A stretch of 44,812 nt of DNA from an uncultured Saprospiraceae bacterium (GTDB taxonomy: Bacteria > Bacteroidota > Bacteroidia > Chitinophagales > Saprospiraceae), in assembly GCA_905480595.1 (NCBI GenBank), contig CAJQQY010000217.1, forward strand, positions 1 through 44,812. The letters run 5' to 3'. The notes under the pieces are model-generated. The model made no database searches. It saw only the letters and a program-made list of their open reading frames with translations, and was not told the DNA's origin. The translations under genes were made by a program, and so were the position numbers. How positions within the stretch are numbered: position 1 is the first letter of the stretch; each line of letters begins with the position of its first letter. Shown one piece after another: positions 32,571 through 42,311 of this stretch.

Positions 32571-34097
32571 ATGAAAAACCTCAATCATAAAGTCTTTTGG
32601 ATTCCCTTCTTTTTAGTTTTACTCTCCTTACTTTTTAGTGCTTTAGATCAAAAATTATTTCTCGAAAAAACAACGGCAGCCAATAATTGGATTCTTGAAA
32701 ATTTTGGAATCTTGTTTTCATGGAGCACTTTTGCTTTTCTTATTTTACTTATAGTTGTATATTTTTCTCCTTTGGGAAATGTCAAAATTGGTGGCGAAAA
32801 TGCTCAACCAATTTTAAATAAATGGAAATGGTTTTCGATTACGATTTGTACGACGATTGCAACTGGAATTTTATTTTGGGGAGCAGCGGAACCACTTTCA
32901 CACATGCATAATCCACCCACAGGTTTGGGTGTAGAGGCAGCTTCAACAGGTGCTCAAGACTTTGCGATGTCCACTATGTTTATGCATTGGACATTTTCAC
33001 CTTATGGAATTTATACAGTTGGAGGTTTACTCTTCGCTTTGTGTTTTTATAATTTCAAACAACGATTTAGTTTAGGTTCTTTGTTTTATCCTTTAAGAGA
33101 AAAATCTGTGGAAGGAAATTTAGCACATGGAATTGACGCAATATGTTTGTACAGTCTAGTAGCAGGCATGGCAGCAAGTTTGGGAACTGGAATGTTGACG
33201 ATTTCAGGAGGGATGAATGCTATTTTTGGGATGACGCAAACGACACTTCTGCTTGGAATAATTGGTTTTGTTATCGTCATCTCATTTGTCTTCTCGTCAG
33301 TTTCAGGTTTGCAAAAAGGAATTAAAATTTTATCTGACATTAATATCAAAATATTTTTTGGACTCGCAATTTTCGTTTTTTTAACTGGTCCGGCTTTGGA
33401 AATGTTGACTTTCGGTTGGAATGGCATTCAGGATTATGTCATTAATTTTATTCCTAGAAGTTTGAGTTTAGGAAATGAGTTGGACGATACTTGGAGAAAT
33501 AGTTGGACTGCTTTTTACTTCGCCAATTGGATGGCATGGGCGCCGATCAGTACTTTATTTTTAGGATTCCTTTCGGTTGGTTATCGAGTTCGAACATTCA
33601 TTCATTTCAATTTAATTTTCCCTTCTTTATTTAGCATGGTTTGGATGATAATTTTGAGTGGTACGACTATGTCGGTTGATCTTGCAGAAGGAGCTGTTTT
33701 TCCCCTCAATCAAATCATGGCGGAACAAGGAGTACAAGGTGTTATTTTTGGTTTACTTAAATATTTGCCTTGGGAAAGTTTTGTCAGTATCGTTTTTCTA
33801 TTTGTTACATTTTTATCATTTGTGACAGCAGCAGATTCTAATACGACTGCGATGAGTAATATTTCCAATCATGGAATTTCACCTGAAAATCCTGAATCAC
33901 CTTTGGCTACTAAAATTATTTGGGGTGTTTTGATTGGAGGGATTTCTTTTGTGATGGTTTCTTCGACAGGGATTGATGGTGTAAGGATGTTGTCGAATTT
34001 AGGCGGTTTTCCAGCTTTGTGGTTGTTTATGTTTGTGGGAGCGAGTTTGGGAAAGTTGGTTTGGAAGAGTTATTCTGATATAAAATATTTTGGGTAA
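32571..34097 (+). CDS. BCCT-family betaine/choline/carnitine transporter
   Basis: A 508-residue inner-membrane transporter with about twelve hydrophobic segments. The BCCT hallmark segments are present: GILFWGAAEPLSHMHNPP, then MFMHWTFSPYGIYTVGG, GTGMLTISGGMNAIFG and FANWMAWAPISTLFLGF. The family imports quaternary amines such as glycine betaine by sodium or proton symport, often for osmoprotection. The C-terminal regulatory tail is short, so osmosensing like that of BetP is less likely. It is the last gene of the lspA run and ends in a long palindrome. Confidence 0.92.
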   Translation: MKNLNHKVFWIPFFLVLLSLLFSALDQKLFLEKTTAANNWILENFGILFSWSTFAFLILLIVVYFSPLGNVKIGGENAQPILNKWKWFSITICTTIATGILFWGAAEPLSHMHNPPTGLGVEAASTGAQDFAMSTMFMHWTFSPYGIYTVGGLLFALCFYNFKQRFSLGSLFYPLREKSVEGNLAHGIDAICLYSLVAGMAASLGTGMLTISGGMNAIFGMTQTTLLLGIIGFVIVISFVFSSVSGLQKGIKILSDINIKIFFGLAIFVFLTGPALEMLTFGWNGIQDYVINFIPRSLSLGNELDDTWRNSWTAFYFANWMAWAPISTLFLGFLSVGYRVRTFIHFNLIFPSLFSMVWMIILSGTTMSVDLAEGAVFPLNQIMAEQGVQGVIFGLLKYLPWESFVSIVFLFVTFLSFVTAADSNTTAMSNISNHGISPENPESPLATKIIWGVLIGGISFVMVSSTGIDGVRMLSNLGGFPALWLFMFVGASLGKLVWKSYSDIKYFG

Positions 34098-34174
34098 CAC
34101 TTCTCACGTAGCGATCTGCTTTAGCAGATCATAGAAAAAGATCTGCTAAAGCAGATCGCTACGTGGAAGGTGTT
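34096..34174. repeat. Long nested palindrome (REP-like) after the BCCT gene
   Basis: Two 26-bp perfect arms (34105-34130 and 34140-34165) enclose a 9-nt loop, and imperfect pairing extends to 34096 and 34174. Each arm is itself a palindrome (GATCTGCT-TT-AGCAGATC), so the DNA could form a cruciform. The outermost bases overlap the BCCT stop codon. It may also end transcription, but it lacks a T-run. Confidence 0.85.
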
Positions 34175-34252
34175 AATCCCGTTTTTAACTTAAACTTCTT
34201 CCGACTATTTGTTGTTTATTGAGTACCTTTACATTAATAAAATTTCAATAAA

Positions 34253-34729
34253 ATGGATACGCCAAAAGTAGACGATGCGGTAATTCAAGAGGTGCTTAAT
34301 ATTTTTTCAAAACACCTTGAAGAAAATAGTTTCAGAAAAACACCTGAGCGATTTGCTATCCTCGAAGAGATTTACAAACGTAGTGATCACTTCGATGCTG
34401 AAGCATTATATATTCACATGAAGAATCAAAATTATCGAGTGAGCCGAGCAACGGTTTATAATACTTTAGAACTTTTGGTGAGTTGCGACTTGGTGAAGAA
34501 ACATCAATTTGGTAAAAACTTAGCACAATATGAGAAATCGTATGGCTACAAACAACACGATCATTTAATCTGCGTTGATTGTGGGAAGGTCTTAGAGTTT
34601 TGCGATCCTAGAATTCAACAAATCAAAAATATGATGGGTGATATTTTAAAATTTAAAGTAGTCGATCATTCTTTGAATTTATATGGAAATTGTGATGGAG
34701 CTTGTCCTAAAACGCAAAAATCAGAATAA
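34253..34729 (+). CDS. Fur-family transcriptional regulator
   Basis: A 158-residue metal-responsive repressor. The winged-helix part is visible (FRKTPERFAILEEIYKRSDHFD, then RVSRATVYNTLELLVSCDLV). The dimerisation part has HDHLICVDCGKVLEFCDP with a CxxC structural zinc site, paired with a second Cys pair near the end (GNCDGACPK). This differs from classic Fur and PerR mainly in detail that I cannot resolve. It is followed by a STAS gene and purA, an order I recall as common in Bacteroidota. A binding site is not evident. Confidence 0.9.
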   Translation: MDTPKVDDAVIQEVLNIFSKHLEENSFRKTPERFAILEEIYKRSDHFDAEALYIHMKNQNYRVSRATVYNTLELLVSCDLVKKHQFGKNLAQYEKSYGYKQHDHLICVDCGKVLEFCDPRIQQIKNMMGDILKFKVVDHSLNLYGNCDGACPKTQKSE

Positions 34730-34792
34730 GATTTGTATTCTTGTTAAATATAAAGTAGTTCAACAAAACAACAACTTTAAAACAAATCACCC

Positions 34793-35134
34793 ATGGCACA
34801 CACATTTTCTGAACACAACGATCAAATTCAGATACTCCAAGTACAAAGTCTTCTCAACGAATATGACAATAAGTCCATCATGAAAGAAGTAGAGAATCGA
34901 ATTGGCAAAGGATGGAATAAATTTGTACTTGACCTTTCCTTAATGGATATTATGAATAGCGTAGGTTTGAATTTTTTAATCTTTATGATGAAAAAATCTC
35001 AAAACTCAGGAGGAAATTTAGCAGTAGCTAATGCTTCAGAAAATATTATCAAATTACTCGAAGTAACTAAACTTAAATCATTTTTTCATTTATCTCCTTC
35101 TGTGGATGAAGCCACGAAGAATTTGGAAGAATAA
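34793..35134 (+). CDS. STAS-domain anti-sigma-factor-antagonist-like protein
   Basis: A 113-residue single-domain STAS protein. The core LDLSLMDIMNSVGLNFLI holds a serine (S56) at the position phosphorylated in SpoIIAA-type antagonists. Such proteins bind an anti-sigma factor or kinase and release its target. No partner kinase or anti-sigma gene lies close by. It is followed by a strong terminator, so the Fur-STAS pair (63-bp gap) may form one unit separate from purA. Confidence 0.87.
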   Translation: MAHTFSEHNDQIQILQVQSLLNEYDNKSIMKEVENRIGKGWNKFVLDLSLMDIMNSVGLNFLIFMMKKSQNSGGNLAVANASENIIKLLEVTKLKSFFHLSPSVDEATKNLEE

Positions 35135-35156
35135 ATTTTATATTATTACTCTTTAT

Positions 35157-35192
35157 AAAAAGGTGAATTTCCTCTGGGAATTCACCTTTTTT
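35157..35192 (+). terminator. Intrinsic terminator after the STAS gene
   Basis: A long stem (AAAAGGTGAATTtCC with GGgAATTCACCTTTT) and a short TCT loop, ending in six T. It can act in both directions. Confidence 0.9.
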
Positions 35193-35263
35193 CGTGTTAC
35201 AAAAAACTTTTCCACATTCTCATCAAATACTTGCAAAAGATTCCTCCTGAATAAGAAAGTTTG

Positions 35264-35271
35264 TATCTTTG
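35264..35271 (+). promoter_or_regulatory. -7 element of purA
   Basis: TATCTTTG matches TAnnTTTG, and lies 83 bp before the purA ATG. TTG occurs upstream only at unusual spacing (35231-35233). Confidence 0.55.
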
Positions 35272-35294
35272 ACTTTAATTATTCCTCAATAATT

Positions 35295-36644
<1,350 letters not shown>

Positions 36645-36675
36645 TCATTTTTAAGATATTAAACTACACACAAAG

Positions 36676-36710
36676 AAGGTGAATTGCTTAAAAGTAATTC
36701 GCCTTTTTTT
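36676..36710 (+). terminator. Intrinsic terminator of purA
   Basis: AAGGTGAATT and AATTCGCCTT pair (one G-T wobble), with a small internal loop, and are followed by seven T. Confidence 0.87.
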
Positions 36711-36734
36711 ATACCCAGTACATAGCAATATTCC

Positions 36735-36778
36735 AAAAAAAGAAAACCACCAAACTACATTTGGTGGTTTTCTTTTTT
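36735..36778. terminator. Bidirectional terminator between purA and the lipoprotein methyltransferase
   Basis: A perfect stem of at least 18 bp (core GAAAACCACCAAA with TTTGGTGGTTTTC, flanked by A and T runs) and a loop of about five bases. With A and T runs on both sides, it can stop transcripts from either direction. Confidence 0.92.
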
Positions 36779-36793
36779 GATCATTCTCGAGTT

Positions 36794-37489
36794 TTATTCC
36801 TTTTCAGCGATCACTATATATTGGTAATCAAGAGTTTTATCATCGGAAAAAACATGCTTAAAACCAGCTTCTTGTAGATGTCGTTCGACTTCAAAAAGAG
36901 GCACTCGTTCCTCAGCTTTGGGAAAAATTTGTGGTAAAATTTTCATTTTAAAATCAACAATATAAATTCGACCTTTAGGTTTTACACCTTTATATACAGT
37001 CTTCAAATAATCGACCTTGTTCTCTATGTAAGAATATGTATTTGATAAAAACACAATATCGACTTCTTCGTTTGTAAGCTTTGGATCATTAAATCCAACC
37101 AAACGAGTTTCTAGTTTCGGTTGCAAATCAGGACGCAGTTTAATTAAGGTATCAATCTGAGCCAACGCACTTGGATCAATATCAATAGCAATAACTTTTC
37201 CTGCATTGGGTAATATTTGGAATGAAAAATATCCAGAACCTGCTCCAATATCGGCAACAACTTTATCTGTCAAATTCCCCAATCTTTCAATTACCTTTCT
37301 TGGTTTTTGCCAATTATTACGATCAGGGTTTTCATTCTCTTTAATAGCATCATTCAGTTCTGAATAACCATCAGAATCATATTTATGTGGGATCGGAAGC
37401 TGAGTATCTCCACCACTATTAAAACCTTCACCATCACAGGCGGTGAGCCCCAAAATAAAAATCAACAGGAAAGTATAGATTAATTTCAT
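36794..37489 (-). CDS. Methyltransferase-fold protein with lipoprotein signal
   Basis: A 231-residue protein. The N-terminus is a lipoprotein signal (MKLIYTFLLIFILGLTACDG, lipobox LTAC), so it should be anchored in a membrane outside the cytoplasm. The rest is a class I SAM-methyltransferase fold: VVADIGAGSGYFSFQIL (motif I), VIAIDIDPSALAQID, VDIVFLSNTYSYI and GRIYIVDFK. SAM is not known to be present in the periplasm, so the domain may have a different ligand or lost activity. Motif I is intact, so degeneration is not evident. It stands 87 bp after the dacB stop in the same direction. Confidence 0.88.
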   Translation of the reverse strand: MKLIYTFLLIFILGLTACDGEGFNSGGDTQLPIPHKYDSDGYSELNDAIKENENPDRNNWQKPRKVIERLGNLTDKVVADIGAGSGYFSFQILPNAGKVIAIDIDPSALAQIDTLIKLRPDLQPKLETRLVGFNDPKLTNEEVDIVFLSNTYSYIENKVDYLKTVYKGVKPKGRIYIVDFKMKILPQIFPKAEERVPLFEVERHLQEAGFKHVFSDDKTLDYQYIVIAEKE

Positions 37490-37576
37490 TCAAATTTTGT
37501 TTTCGTAAAGGTAAAAAACGTTATGTGTTGTTGGATGCTTGGGGAATTATTTTTTTGTTAAAAAATAATTGACTTG

Positions 37577-39043
37577 TTAATTCTCATATATCGCCAACAT
37601 CAATTTTTCCATCTTCTTTCTCACCTTAGAACTCTTACATGTAAAATTATTTGCGATCATCGAGAAGCTCACTAGTTTCCCTTTTTTAGTTTTCATAAAA
37701 CCGGTGTAGGATCTTACTCGTTCCATCCCACCACTTTTTGCAAACACTTTTCCTGCCGCAGAAGTTCCTTTTAACATATATCTCATTGAACCTGACTTGG
37801 CAGAAACTGGCATTGAGTTTTTAAATGAATTCGAAATTTTATCATCATTCACAAAAATTCGAATGGCGCTAGCCATTTGAAAAGTTGTAGCAGAATTCAT
37901 CGGAGAGAGACCACTTCCATCTAACAAGAAGAATCCCTCCGTGTTCATTCCTTTTTTTTCTAAAAAATCATAAACGGCTTCCAAACCTGCTTCAGGAGTT
38001 CCTTTCCCATTTACTTCTTTCCCAATCATTCTAAGCATTGCTTCACAATATAAATTGACACTTTTCATATTGGCCTTTTCCACGATGTCCCGAAGGCTCG
38101 GAGATTGATAAGTGTAAAAAACATTTCTCTTTGCATCTGAAATTTGATTGTCTCTTTTTAAATCAAAATAAGACGCAGTCAATTTAGACGTTTCAATTCC
38201 ACTCTTTTCCAAAAAACCAGCTAAGTAATGTGCTGCAAAAAAAGGCGGATCAGGAATCGAACCTTTGATGGTGAATTTTTTATTGCCTACTGGAATTGTA
38301 CCTCTCACATATCGGGTATAAGCGTAAGGCGCTCCAAAAACGAAAGCGTTATCACCACTTCCTTTGACATCAGATTTTATTTCATTGAGCAATAATAAAT
38401 TTGGTATCAATGGTCGAGTTGCAACAATCGGAGGCGTCTCCCCTACTTTTCCCACCTGCTGAAAATCGATAAAATATAAATTCTCTTGAATATTCAATCC
38501 ATGCATCCCGGCTCCATAATAATTCCCCAAATCTTCCCACAACCATTTTCCTCCAACTACTTCAGATTCAAAATACGAAGCATCACCAATGATATGCCCA
38601 TTTATTTTTTTAATGCCAGCTGCCTGAATCGCGTTAACGAATTTCTGCATAACTACATCCAAGTCTTCTGCTTTGTCAAATTGATGGGAACCTAAAGTTG
38701 GATCGCCAAATCCTTTGATGAATAGATTTCCATTCAACGTTCCGTTTCCATCAATTTCTCCATCATATTGTAGCTCAGTTTTGAAGCGAAAATTATCTCC
38801 CAAATAATGGAGTGCCGCTGCCGTGGTAATCACTTTTAGCGAAGAAGCTGGTGTCAATCCTAAATTTGAATTATGTCCTGTAACCAATTTCCCACTCTCT
38901 ACATCAATAACACTTACGCTGATTCCGCCGTATTTAAAATCATTATCATTGGCAAATGCCTTGATTGCATCGTTTAATCTCTGAGAAAAAACGTTTGGTA
39001 GAAAAAGAACTAATAAAATGAGGGTAAACGAAAACCGATTCAT
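37577..39043 (-). CDS. dacB: D-alanyl-D-alanine carboxypeptidase/endopeptidase (PBP4)
   Basis: A 488-residue periplasmic serine peptidase that trims peptidoglycan stem peptides and cleaves cross-links. Signal peptide MNRFSFTLILLVLFLPNVFSQ. The three active-site motifs of penicillin-binding proteins are present: S67-S-L-K70 (SxxK), S328-V-N330 (SxN) and K436-S-G438 in FAKSGGMERVRSYTG, where KTG has become KSG. The large insertion domain between the first two motifs is typical of PBP4. A second AKSGSM at 415-420 is not the motif. The gene shares an intergenic region with the divergent permease, largely filled by a repeat element. Confidence 0.93.
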   Translation of the reverse strand: MNRFSFTLILLVLFLPNVFSQRLNDAIKAFANDNDFKYGGISVSVIDVESGKLVTGHNSNLGLTPASSLKVITTAAALHYLGDNFRFKTELQYDGEIDGNGTLNGNLFIKGFGDPTLGSHQFDKAEDLDVVMQKFVNAIQAAGIKKINGHIIGDASYFESEVVGGKWLWEDLGNYYGAGMHGLNIQENLYFIDFQQVGKVGETPPIVATRPLIPNLLLLNEIKSDVKGSGDNAFVFGAPYAYTRYVRGTIPVGNKKFTIKGSIPDPPFFAAHYLAGFLEKSGIETSKLTASYFDLKRDNQISDAKRNVFYTYQSPSLRDIVEKANMKSVNLYCEAMLRMIGKEVNGKGTPEAGLEAVYDFLEKKGMNTEGFFLLDGSGLSPMNSATTFQMASAIRIFVNDDKISNSFKNSMPVSAKSGSMRYMLKGTSAAGKVFAKSGGMERVRSYTGFMKTKKGKLVSFSMIANNFTCKSSKVRKKMEKLMLAIYEN

Positions 39044-39070
39044 ATTTTTGGTGTTTAAATTGGAGTCTAA

Positions 39071-39186
39071 TTTTTGCCACAGACTTTTTATGACTTTTAT
39101 TTATGACTGACTCTGACTCTTCTATTGTGTTGTAAAAAAAAGTCTGTGAAAAGTCATAAAAAATCAGCCTAAGTCTGCGGCAAAAA
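39071..39186. repeat. Inverted-repeat element (TTTTTGCCG family), copy 3
   Basis: 116 bp with ends TTTTTGCCACAGACTT and AAGTCTGCGGCAAAAA. Internal stretches (TTTTTATGACTTTT and AAAAGTCATAAAAAA) also pair. It occupies most of the 181-bp space between the divergent dacB and permease genes, so it may contain or alter their promoters. Confidence 0.82.
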
Positions 39187-39224
39187 TAACTATTATCAAT
39201 CGAAAATTCAGTCAATATAAAAAT

Positions 39225-41765
39225 ATGTCCAAACCTTCTTTTTCATGGTTAGTCAAAATGGCATGGCGCGATAGTCGTCGTAATCTTTCCCGGCTACTTT
39301 TATTTATTTCATCCATTGTGATTGGAATTGCAGCTTTGGTCGCAATCAACTCTTTTAGTGAAAACCTCCAAGCAGATATTGATGCGCAAGCACAAACTTT
39401 ACTCGGAGCAGATCTGAAAATAGAGAGTAATCAGCAACTTCCTGACTCTCTTTCTATCGAATTAGAAGAAAAAAGTATCGAGCAATCCACGATGCTTCAA
39501 TTTGTTTCGATGGCTTCTTTCCCAAAAACAGGAGACACTCGATTGTCAATGATAAATGGTTTGGAAGGCGGTTATCCTTTTTATGGAAAATTAAATACCA
39601 CACCTGCTGAAGCTGCTCAAGATTTTAAAAATGGAAAAAAAGCATTAGTAGACAAATCAATGCTTTTACAATTTAACATGTCAGTTGGTGATTCCATCAA
39701 GGTAGGTGAAGTGACTTTTGAAATTGCAGGACAATTAAATAGTTCACCTGGAGCCGCAGGAATTACTTCCTCTGTCACGCCTTCGATTTTTATTCCGATG
39801 GATTATGTAGAAGCTACTCAATTAGTACAAATCGGAAGTCGAGTCGATTATCAAACTTATTTTTTATTTGATAAAAACTTTGACATTGAGACTTTCAGAG
39901 AAGATTTAAGTCCTCGTCTTCGATTAGCAAGTGCAAGATCTGAATCAGTTGCAAGTAGAAAAGAAAATATTAGTGAAGCATTTGACACCGTAAATGTCTT
40001 TTTAAATTTAGTTGGATTTATTGCTTTGTTATTGGGATGTATTGGAGTCGCGAGTGCCGTGCATATTTATATTAAAGATAAAATTTCAACGGTTTCAATT
40101 TTGCGATGTTTGGGAGCGAGCGGTCGTCAGGCATTCTTGATTTATCTTTTGCAAATCGTAGCGATGGGATTTGTAGGGTCATTGTTAGGTGCTTTATTGG
40201 GAAGTGGAATTCAAGTTTTGTTGCCAGCTGTTCTAAAAGATTTTTTACCCTTAGAAAGTATTAGTGCCAATATTTCTATAACTGCAATCGGACAAGGAGT
40301 CTTAACAGGCTTGAGTATTGCTGTTTTATTTGCCTTGTTACCTCTGTTGAGTATTCGAAGAATTTCTCCTTTGCGAAGCTTGCGAGCGTCTTACGAAGAT
40401 GATACTGCGGGAATCGATCCTTTGAGATGGATGGTTTATGTGTTGATTTTTGTTTTTATTACAGCATTTACATATGTCCAAACTGGTGGTGGACAAGAAG
40501 CTATTTTCTTTCCTATCGGAATTGGATTTGGTTTTTTACTGTTGACAGGTAATGCAAAATTAGCAGTCTGGGCTGTTCGGAAATTTTTCCCAACAAATTG
40601 GAGTTTTGTTTGGCGACAAAGTATTGCCAATTTATATCGTCCTAATAATCAGACGTTAACTTTGATTGTTTCGATTGGTTTAGGGACTACATTTATTTCT
40701 ATCTTATTTTTCACGCAAGATCTTTTGTTACAAAGATTAGATATCACTAGTGGAAATGACCAACCTAATATGTTGGTTTACAATATTCAAAGTAAGGACA
40801 AAGATGCTATCGCAAATTTGGCGAAAGAGTATGATCTTCCTGTTCTGCAAAATATTCCAATCGTAACTATGCGGTTAGAAACTATCGATGACCTTGGCAA
40901 AGCAGAGCGAATGAAAGATACCACAAGCGATATAAGTCGCTGGGTTTACCGTCGAGAATATCGAGTCAGTTATCGAGATACTCTAAATGAAAATGAAGAA
41001 GTTATCGAAGGAACATGGCATGGTGATCAACCTAAAAGTGACTCTATTTTTATCTCCATTTCAGAAAGGTTGGCCGAAGGATCAAATGCAAAAATAGGAA
41101 CAAAAATAGTTTGGAATGTGCAAGGTGCGTTAATCGAAACCTACGTTGGAAGTATCCGAAAACGAATGGAATTGGCTAATACTCAAGCTAGATTTTTTGT
41201 TTTATTTCCAAATGGAGTTTTGGAAAGAGCGCCTCAATTTTACTTCTTGCTTTCACGTGCAAAGAGTCCTGAGCAGTCAGCCAAATTTCAAAAGGAATTA
41301 GTTAAACGTTATCCAAGTGTTCTGGCTGGAGATTTTTCACAAGTTCTAAAAGCCGTGGATGAAATTATTGGAAAGGTTTCTTTTGTGATTCGGTTTATGG
41401 CATTATTCAGTATTTTAACTGGAATTTTGGTTTTGATTAGTTCGGTTGTTTTGAGTAAATACCAACGAATTCAAGAGAGTGTTTTACTTCGAACCTTAGG
41501 AGCGAAGAGTCGGCAGATTTTGATGATTAATGCCTTGGAATATTTTATGTTAGGTGCGTTGGCGACTTTAACTGGAATTGGTTTGGCATTTGTAGGAAGT
41601 TATTTGTTGGCGATTTTTCTTTTTGAAATTCCGTTTACACCTAATTTGTTACCTCCACTTTGGTTGTTTTTAAGTATTACTGGTTTGACCGTTTTGATTG
41701 GATTATTGAATAGTCGAGAGGTTTTGAATAAACCACCGCTAGAAGTTTTGAGGAAAGAAGTTTAA
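39225..41765 (+). CDS. FtsX-like ABC-transporter permease (YbbP-type)
   Basis: An 846-residue inner-membrane protein. One hydrophobic segment near residues 22-43 precedes a long periplasmic domain (about 45-255). A cluster of segments follows at about 258-380, then further segments to about 455. A second FtsX-like core lies at about 470-830, with the FtsX-type phrase VLLRTLGAKSRQILMINALE. Two FtsX domains in one chain is the YbbP/lipoprotein-export-type layout. Such permeases normally need an ATPase partner (YbbA), and none is in the window. The gene has its own terminator and stands alone. The substrate is unknown, perhaps lipids or lipoproteins by family analogy. Confidence 0.9.
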   Translation: MSKPSFSWLVKMAWRDSRRNLSRLLLFISSIVIGIAALVAINSFSENLQADIDAQAQTLLGADLKIESNQQLPDSLSIELEEKSIEQSTMLQFVSMASFPKTGDTRLSMINGLEGGYPFYGKLNTTPAEAAQDFKNGKKALVDKSMLLQFNMSVGDSIKVGEVTFEIAGQLNSSPGAAGITSSVTPSIFIPMDYVEATQLVQIGSRVDYQTYFLFDKNFDIETFREDLSPRLRLASARSESVASRKENISEAFDTVNVFLNLVGFIALLLGCIGVASAVHIYIKDKISTVSILRCLGASGRQAFLIYLLQIVAMGFVGSLLGALLGSGIQVLLPAVLKDFLPLESISANISITAIGQGVLTGLSIAVLFALLPLLSIRRISPLRSLRASYEDDTAGIDPLRWMVYVLIFVFITAFTYVQTGGGQEAIFFPIGIGFGFLLLTGNAKLAVWAVRKFFPTNWSFVWRQSIANLYRPNNQTLTLIVSIGLGTTFISILFFTQDLLLQRLDITSGNDQPNMLVYNIQSKDKDAIANLAKEYDLPVLQNIPIVTMRLETIDDLGKAERMKDTTSDISRWVYRREYRVSYRDTLNENEEVIEGTWHGDQPKSDSIFISISERLAEGSNAKIGTKIVWNVQGALIETYVGSIRKRMELANTQARFFVLFPNGVLERAPQFYFLLSRAKSPEQSAKFQKELVKRYPSVLAGDFSQVLKAVDEIIGKVSFVIRFMALFSILTGILVLISSVVLSKYQRIQESVLLRTLGAKSRQILMINALEYFMLGALATLTGIGLAFVGSYLLAIFLFEIPFTPNLLPPLWLFLSITGLTVLIGLLNSREVLNKPPLEVLRKEV

Positions 41766-41790
41766 TCAACAATCAACCTTAATCTTTCAG

Positions 41791-41829
41791 AAAAAAGGTG
41801 TTAGAATTTAAGGTTCTAACACCTTTTTT
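41791..41829. terminator. Terminator after the permease gene
   Basis: AAAAAAGGTGTTAGAA and TTCTAACACCTTTTTT form a 16-bp perfect stem around a 7-nt loop (TTTAAGG). Confidence 0.93.
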
Positions 41830-41912
41830 TATTTCTAAAAACAAGTCACTCTTTTGGAAAATGCTATTCAAATCTTAATAGCATTTTTTATTTTTACATA
41901 AAAAGATAAGAC

Positions 41913-42182
41913 ATGAAATGTGTTCAAATTCAAGTAAGGGGAAAAGTTCAAGGTGTTTGGTTTCGGGCAAGTACTCAACGAAAAGCAAATGAATTAAACA
42001 TAAAAGGCATCGTAAAAAATTTGCCAAATGGAGATGTTTATATCGAGGCAGAAGGAGAAGAAAATGATCTAGATAATTTCACAAAGTGGTGTCATCTAGG
42101 CTCTGATCATTCACGTGTAGATAATGTTATGATTTCAGAGATGGAAATAAAATCGTTTGAAAATTTCAAAATAGTCAGATGA
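41913..42182 (+). CDS. acyP: Acylphosphatase
   Basis: An 89-residue cytoplasmic enzyme that hydrolyses acyl phosphates. The active site is intact: RGKVQGVWFRAST holds the phosphate loop with R18, and N36 follows in GIVKNLPNGDV. Length and secondary structure pattern are those of the common-type family. It stands alone. Confidence 0.93.
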   Translation: MKCVQIQVRGKVQGVWFRASTQRKANELNIKGIVKNLPNGDVYIEAEGEENDLDNFTKWCHLGSDHSRVDNVMISEMEIKSFENFKIVR

Positions 42183-42193
42183 TTTTTGGAAAT

Positions 42194-42228
42194 AAAAAAA
42201 GGTAGGAGCACGCTCAAACACTCCTACC
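42194..42228 (-). terminator. Terminator on the minus strand after the PepSY-like gene
   Basis: GGTAGGAG and CTCCTACC enclose 12 nt. On the minus strand the stem is followed by seven T, and on the plus strand by none, so it mainly ends the lipoprotein gene transcript. Confidence 0.7.
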
Positions 42229-42263
42229 TATGCTATGAAAAAACCTAATGTATTATTTTTAAC

Positions 42264-42299
42264 GGTGAATGATTAATGGTTAACTGTTAATCATTCACC
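42264..42299. repeat. Palindromic hairpin before the PepSY-like gene stop
   Basis: GGTGAATGATTAA and TTAATCATTCACC pair over 13 bp around a 10-nt loop. The sequence GTTAACTGTTAA in it also occurs upstream of metF, so this could be a decayed repeat family rather than a terminator. Confidence 0.5.
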
Positions 42300-42311
42300 C
42301 GCATTTTTTCT

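Noticed and set aside
33086..33427. 113-residue minus-strand frame within the BCCT gene
   Set aside because: It is antisense to transmembrane segments of a clear BCCT transporter and has no supporting signals.
34683..34883. 66-residue plus-strand frame between Fur and STAS genes
   Set aside because: It overlaps both real genes in another frame, and its product is a low-complexity string without homology cues.
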